Shown piece after piece: positions 62,374 to 64,000 of a DNA stretch of 64,000 bases. Position 1 is the stretch's first letter. Every line of letters begins with the position of its first letter. A program made the position numbers and the translations under genes. This DNA comes from Hermodice carunculata (lineage: Eukaryota; Annelida; Polychaeta; Eunicida; Amphinomidae): NCBI GenBank assembly GCA_964020975.1, contig OZ026623.1, positions 82,749,932 to 82,813,931 of the forward strand, in the 5' to 3' direction. The notes under the pieces were generated by a model. The model ran no database searches. It was not told the DNA's origin and was given only the letters and a program-made list of their open reading frames with translations.

Positions 62374-64000
62374 CAAATAAAGTATCTGAGGAAAAACAAA
62401 AAGTCTGGGTTTACACACAGACTTAATAACTAAATTTGACGTTTTGTGATTGCGCAGTGCACTTAATAACCACAATCGGGTCGAAGATCATCAATTTTTG
62501 GAAATGAAATGGATTTTCGCATTTAGGATGTGTTGCTCTGTATATATCGAATTGAAAACAGTGTGACGTGGATTTGCATTGTATGCAGATGGATTAGTTT
62601 TAGTTGTACCCGCTATGGAATATTCATTTCGTGTATGGCAACGTTACTGTCTGCCTACGGAGATAGACTGTGGCTCCGCCACAGTCTGCTATTCCCGCCA
62701 CAGAGCAGTACGATACAATCGCTCATATTTAAAACATACGCCAACGTAGGTCTGTCGTCGCAGGCAACAATACTGCATAAAGTGACAAACTTGTTTCTCT
62801 GAAATTTTCACGCATTCTGCACAGAAGTTACACCACAGTTTACCAATAATTTTTATTTACTTTGGTTAAGTTTGTTTGTTTGTTGTTGGGGGGAGGGGGG
62901 GTCTGTTTTCCATTTTTTTTGGGGGGGGCGGTGTTCTTGTTTTTGTTTTGTTTTTGTTTTTGTTTTTGTTTTTTTGGGGGGAGAAGGGTGTATTTGTTTT
63001 GGTTTTGTGGTTTGTTTTGCTTTGTTTTTTATTATTTTTTTTCTTCATTTATGCTTGCCTGGCAGAAGGAAAACTGTTCTCACGTATATGTTAGGAATCT
63101 CAGGAATTTTCATATGACTGTTCAGTTGAACCAACGGCAATGCATGGCTCAGGTCAATTTTTTTTCGCGCCTCTTGGCTGGACAATTTCACGGGAACCTG
63201 GCCCTTATGAAACAACCATGCATCTGGCTGTCAGCAATCCAGTCACCTATACTGAACATGTGAGCAGTGCCACTTCTGTGGGAAACCCTGTTGTCTAAAT
63301 GTCTTCTAAATTTTACATCCAGCAATTTCAAGGCCGTAATATAAATTCCTTCATTTTGCAGGGAAAAATGAGTAGGGGTGTTTTTGCTCCAAAATCTCTT
63401 TGAATTTGCTGGGGAAAAACCTGGCACACGAATTCGCTTAAAATGGTGGGGGTCTTTTTATGTATGTGAACAAGCAAGGGAATCCATTTCCCTTGGAAGC
63501 GACGCCACCGGGGACATCTGCTGGGACGTCCAGCCGACATTTGTATCTTACCAGCTGAAAGTTGTGACGATTTGTAATAATGTTTACCTGGTCCACTACC
63601 TGTACAAATTCAAGAATACCACTGAATGTCACCGAATAAAAATGTCACTTTGAACGAAAAACGAAAAGAGAGTTTTTAAAGATAGATTCTTCGAACGGTC
63701 AACCACATATGATATGATGCCAAAGCAGTCCTCGTCGACCTCTGAACCAATATTAAATATACATGTAAACTGACTTTGGATGGTTTCATTAATTTTTTAA
63801 GGATATGATACTTGGTACCCCTTGTCCAGATATTATTGGTGTCAACCAGTGTCTGGCTGAATGAAAAATATACGTTTTCTCAGAATTTCGGCCTTCTTCA
63901 TCTGTATGAAGTTATGTGCAACTCACGCAGCAGTATCACACACGTGTCTGGATCGCCTACACGTCTGGTATGATGATAAACTGTTACAACATATCTAGAG
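62373..64000. other. Non-coding stretch with weak exon-like pieces
   Basis: G-rich and GTTTT-rich sequence lies at 62870-63045. A frame opens behind a good acceptor at 63065 and runs to a stop at 63263 (KENCSHVYVRN...), and another lies at 63378-63653 (GEKPGTRIRL...NTTECHRIKM). The second slightly resembles the D8C/uromodulin-type domain but has no usable acceptor in its frame. AATAAA occurs at 63635. No gene model can be built. Confidence 0.3.

Noticed and set aside
63378-63653. Possible D8C (uromodulin/GP2-type) domain exon, GEKPGTRIRL...NTTECHRIKM
   Set aside because: The start is GTG, an in-frame stop lies just upstream at 63369, and the good acceptor at 63360-63361 feeds frames that stop early. 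The Cys pattern fits only partly.

Overview
This is nuclear DNA from an animal, most likely a marine invertebrate (non-vertebrate deuterostome or spiralian). The evidence is AT-rich sequence with almost no long open frames, one intact gene for an animal-type Golgi glycosyltransferase, several families of LINE retrotransposons, small terminal-inverted-repeat elements, and very many microsatellites (TA, CA, GT, GAAA, CATA, GATA, TAA) and G/C homopolymers. The sequence does not settle the species.

Layout. 1-33.6 kb: gene-poor DNA with a tRNA-derived SINE remnant (1.1 kb), two copies of a TA-flanked MITE (2.8 and 15.2 kb), a hAT-like MITE with an exact 6-bp target duplication (21.0 kb), short hairpins (1.4 and 26.0 kb), local tandem duplications (29.7-30.3 and 32.0-32.3 kb) and one possible two-exon small ORF (19.9-20.5 kb). 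33.6-44.9 kb: five LINE pieces, all on the minus strand and from at least three lineages: a CR1/Daphne-like 3' half, an L1/Tx1-like 3' half, a second CR1/L2-like 3' piece, a nearly full-length APE-RT element, and a 3' piece of a relative of that element. A sixth, small RT fragment lies at 52.2-52.4 kb, also on the minus strand.

48.05-49.73 kb (+): the one confident host gene, an intron-free 557-codon MGAT3-type (GT17) N-acetylglucosaminyltransferase with a membrane anchor, an EGF-like Cys segment and the catalytic domain. A 7-codon upstream ORF ends on the gene's own start codon, and AATAAA signals lie about 270 bp after the stop. 50-64 kb: gene-poor DNA with a recent tandem duplication (54.5-55.1 kb), a degenerate repeat family carrying nuclear-receptor-like direct repeats (53.1-53.7 and 55.3-55.6 kb), many microsatellites, and a few possible but unproven exons at 57.3 and 60.6 kb.

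Apart from MGAT3 no multi-gene unit can be seen, and nothing here forms a convincing new multi-component system. The items most worth a second look are the 26-bp perfect palindrome inserted with a 7-8 bp target duplication inside the LINE, the hAT-like MITE, the stop-start uORF of MGAT3, CTCF-like motifs, and the one-strand LINE cluster. I saw no LTR retrotransposon, endogenous virus or Polinton.
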